From an uncultured Bacteroidia bacterium (GTDB lineage Bacteria > Bacteroidota > Bacteroidia > SpSt-205), in assembly GCA_937995505.1 (NCBI GenBank), contig CALKJV010000051.1:1-7696 (forward strand): 7,696 nucleotides of DNA, written 5' to 3'. Under the pieces are notes generated by a model, which saw only the letters and a list, made by a program, of their open reading frames with translations, was not told where the DNA came from and made no database searches. The translations under genes were made by a program, and so were the position numbers. Positions 6,012-7,696 of this stretch are shown here, piece after piece (the stretch's first letter is position 1; each line of letters opens with the position of its first letter).

Positions 6012-6762
6012 GGATTTGTCTTTGGATAAGAAGGGTACGCAGCTGCTCCTGCACGAGCTCAAAGGGCAGCACCTGTCCAGGCAAGATAAGCCCTGTGAGC
6101 TGAAAGACTGAGAGGTAGCGTTGAGCACCCTCAATGCGGGTAGCCCGAGCGGTAGCCCGAAGGGTAAGGCTCGCCAAAGGCGTAGCAAAAAACACTTGCA
6201 AGCTATCTAAGCGACTACGCGGCACCCAAGTAGACACTACCTCGCCGACGTAATTATTTTTTTGCAGCCAGGCCAGCCAGACACTATCATTTTGGTAAGT
6301 AAGCTGCTGCAGCTCTCGGATAGCCGTCCAGGTCTCGGGCACTTGGGCCCAACGGTAGCGATAATAGGGCTGCAGAGCTTGAAAAGCTTCTGGTTGGGCG
6401 GTGTAGGCCGCACGTAGCATAGAATCGCTAGGGGAGGTGCTAACTGCCCGTTCCATAAGCAGTCGGGAAAGGTACGTAATAAAAAGCTTTGTGCGGTATT
6501 CCTGCACTTGGGCTTCTATGGCGTTGCGGAGCTGGGGCAGCAGTACGTACGCCGTGTCGGCTAAGGCTTGCTGCTTGATCCACTCGGCGCCATAGCGGTG
6601 CAAGAGCAAGGCCGTGTCGGCTCCCGGTGGAACGACTATACGATTTAGCGCCTCCGATCGGGTAAGGTACTTATCCTTGTATTGGGCTACGAGAGGCTCG
6701 GCGGGGGCTTTTTTGCACCCGATCAGGCCGCTAACGAAATAGACGAGCCAGAACCTTCTCAT
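5938..6762 (-). CDS. Periplasmic lipoprotein of the PpiC/SurA-like chaperone group
   Basis: This 274-residue protein has a lipoprotein signal peptide: MRR, a hydrophobic stretch, and the lipobox LIGC with C16 as the lipidated residue, followed by KK. It should be anchored by lipid on the periplasmic side of the envelope. The rest is helix-rich and resembles the small proteins that Bacteroidota encode between a large PpiC and SurA and that are often annotated as peptidyl-prolyl isomerases. Shared traits as I recall them are an EYRTKLFITYL segment near residue 90 and a C-terminal helix with SLYRQAL near the end. I see no clear parvulin domain (no RHIL or GGDLG motif), so a chaperone-like role without isomerase activity is an inference. 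An in-frame TAG directly before the ATG (6765-6763) fixes the start. The gene overlaps the upstream PpiC gene by 32 bases and the downstream surA by 74 bases. No Shine-Dalgarno sequence is seen. Confidence 0.78.
   Translation of the reverse strand: MRRFWLVYFVSGLIGCKKAPAEPLVAQYKDKYLTRSEALNRIVVPPGADTALLLHRYGAEWIKQQALADTAYVLLPQLRNAIEAQVQEYRTKLFITYLSRLLMERAVSTSPSDSMLRAAYTAQPEAFQALQPYYRYRWAQVPETWTAIRELQQLTYQNDSVWLAWLQKNNYVGEVVSTWVPRSRLDSLQVFFATPLASLTLRATARATRIEGAQRYLSVFQLTGLILPGQVLPFELVQEQLRTLLIQRQIHAWLSAFEDSLYRQALARPDVHLY
6257..6263. repeat. Seven-base A/T homopolymer inside the lipoprotein gene
   Basis: Seven T on the plus strand are read as seven A on the coding strand, within the codons for Gln-Lys-Asn-Asn-Tyr. 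Runs of seven A can cause polymerase or ribosome slippage. The frame shown is open on both sides, and nothing else suggests programmed frameshifting. Confidence 0.85.
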
Positions 6763-7696
6763 CTACTTTAGCGGGGAAAGCCCCTTGTAACTCACTGAGC
6801 CAGCGCCGCTCTAACTCTTCCTGATACTTTTGGATGAGCTCAATCCGCACTTCCTCAAAGGTCTTGTAGCCGGCGGGTAAGCGCCGCACGAGGTAGGCTA
6901 TTTGCCATTCGCGTCCGGAGCCTTGGAGAGCCGTCCAGACGGGTAAGGTACCATTTCCGAAAAATCGGTCATATTTTTCCGAGCCCCGCCCTCGCTCTAT
7001 GTAAGAAGGCAAGATGCGCCAGCCGTAACGCCCTGCCCGATTGAGCGAGTCAATGAGACTCAGCGAAGCCGTAGGCAGGCGCTTCGGCAGCTCGGCTAAG
7101 GAAGTCGAGTCCATCCCTACCACCTCAATCACTTCTAACCTTTCTTGGGCAGGGAAGTCTTGCTTACGCTCCTCATAAAACGCCCGAAGCCCTGCGGTAT
7201 CCTCTACAGCCCGTCGCCAAACCCGTTGCTCACTCATGGTGAAAAACAGCACCCCATAGTAATACTCCCGCCGCAGAAGCTCAAACTCTGGATAGCGCTT
7301 AGGCAGCTCAGCGAGCTCTTTATCTAAGACCTTCTCAGACGCATAGGAGCGTAGGGCTTCGCTAAAGACTTCTGGTGAGAGCTTTCGAGCTACCTGTAAG
7401 CCGCGCACCCCCGCCCAATAGCTCAAGAAGCCCTCCACGGAGTAGGGCTTCTTATCCAGCGTAAAGAGCGTAGCCCGCAGGAGAGAGGTAGGCAGCTTAG
7501 AGAGCGCCCCCTCCACATCTGGATAAAGGGTATCTAACGCCGCATACAGAGCCTGCCGAATCGGAGCGTTTTCTTGATACTTATAGGCGATGAGGCGCTT
7601 CTCAAAGTAGGCTTTTTCTGCGGTACGGTAACGCTCATCTTTTTGGAGGCGGGCTTTGAGTTCGCTGCGCATTTCTTCAAAGCTGCGGATAGGTTT
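6731..7696 (-). CDS. PpiC-type peptidyl-prolyl isomerase, C-terminal part (start outside window)
   Basis: The frame is open to the window edge, giving 321 residues; the first eight (KPIRSFEE) lie before the first in-window methionine at 7672-7670, which is therefore internal. The content matches the C-terminal half of the roughly 700-residue PpiC-like proteins of Bacteroidota. It opens with the SFEEMRSEL helix that follows a parvulin domain and is followed by the segments YPEFELLRREYYYGVLFF and VWRRAVEDTAGLRAFYEE. A diverged rotamase-like part comes next, then GYKTFEEVRIELIQKYQEELERRW near the end. The full protein is expected to be tethered to the inner membrane by an N-terminal helix and to fold or hold envelope proteins in the periplasm; that N-terminal part and the first parvulin domain are not visible here. 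Its end overlaps the next gene by 32 bases, consistent with co-transcription and coupled translation. Confidence 0.82.
   Translation of the reverse strand, partial: KPIRSFEEMRSELKARLQKDERYRTAEKAYFEKRLIAYKYQENAPIRQALYAALDTLYPDVEGALSKLPTSLLRATLFTLDKKPYSVEGFLSYWAGVRGLQVARKLSPEVFSEALRSYASEKVLDKELAELPKRYPEFELLRREYYYGVLFFTMSEQRVWRRAVEDTAGLRAFYEERKQDFPAQERLEVIEVVGMDSTSLAELPKRLPTASLSLIDSLNRAGRYGWRILPSYIERGRGSEKYDRFFGNGTLPVWTALQGSGREWQIAYLVRRLPAGYKTFEEVRIELIQKYQEELERRWLSELQGAFPAKVDEKVLARLFR

Noticed and set aside
6012..6188. 59-residue N-terminal extension of the SurA-like protein
   Set aside because: It would bury the signal peptide, is rich in Cys, Ser and Leu without family resemblance, and lies wholly inside the lipoprotein gene.
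7670..7672. ATG as start of the PpiC-type gene
   Set aside because: The frame continues upstream to the window edge with family-like sequence (KPIRSFEE), so this methionine is internal.
1..7696. Mobile element, CRISPR array, tRNA, rRNA or defence system
   Set aside because: I found no repeats with spacers, transposase motifs, tRNA-like arms or defence domains; the window is covered by housekeeping-type genes.

Overview
The window reads as an ordinary chromosomal operon from a member of the Bacteroidota, probably a lineage outside the best-studied gut genera; no finer placement can be supported from the sequence alone. The signs are an export-chaperone trio (PpiC-like, PpiC-like lipoprotein, SurA) typical of that phylum, a carbamoyl-phosphate synthase large subunit without the C-terminal regulatory domain, an arginase-superfamily protein of the Bacteroidota type with altered metal ligands, and start codons without Shine-Dalgarno sequences. 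Base composition is moderately GC-rich and looks even throughout. All six genes lie on the minus strand, so transcription runs from high to low coordinates.

In transcription order: the C-terminal part of a large PpiC-type peptidyl-prolyl isomerase (7696-6731, its start beyond the window); a 274-residue lipoprotein of the same periplasmic chaperone group (6762-5938); a SurA-like chaperone with two parvulin domains (6011-4644); CarB, 938 residues (4625-1809); an arginase/formimidoylglutamase-like protein (1812-634); and the first half of a PA0069-type radical SAM protein (560-1, running off the window). The junctions are a 32-base overlap, a 74-base overlap, an 18-base gap, a 4-base ATGA overlap and a 73-base gap. 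This packing indicates one transcription unit, perhaps with an internal promoter just before carB.

The first three genes form a functional module for handling unfolded envelope proteins in the periplasm. The next two are cytoplasmic and relate to nitrogen, arginine and pyrimidine metabolism: CarB makes carbamoyl phosphate, and its translationally coupled neighbour has a ureohydrolase fold but keeps only three of the six usual metal ligands. The radical SAM protein belongs to a family of unknown function related to spore photoproduct lyase.

The window contains no mobile element, CRISPR array, RNA gene or defence system that I can see. The most interesting points are the altered ureohydrolase coupled to a CarB that lacks its allosteric domain, and the chain of overlaps in which each export signal is encoded inside the end of the preceding gene. 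Neither is proof of a new system. No gene-less stretch longer than 73 bases is present.
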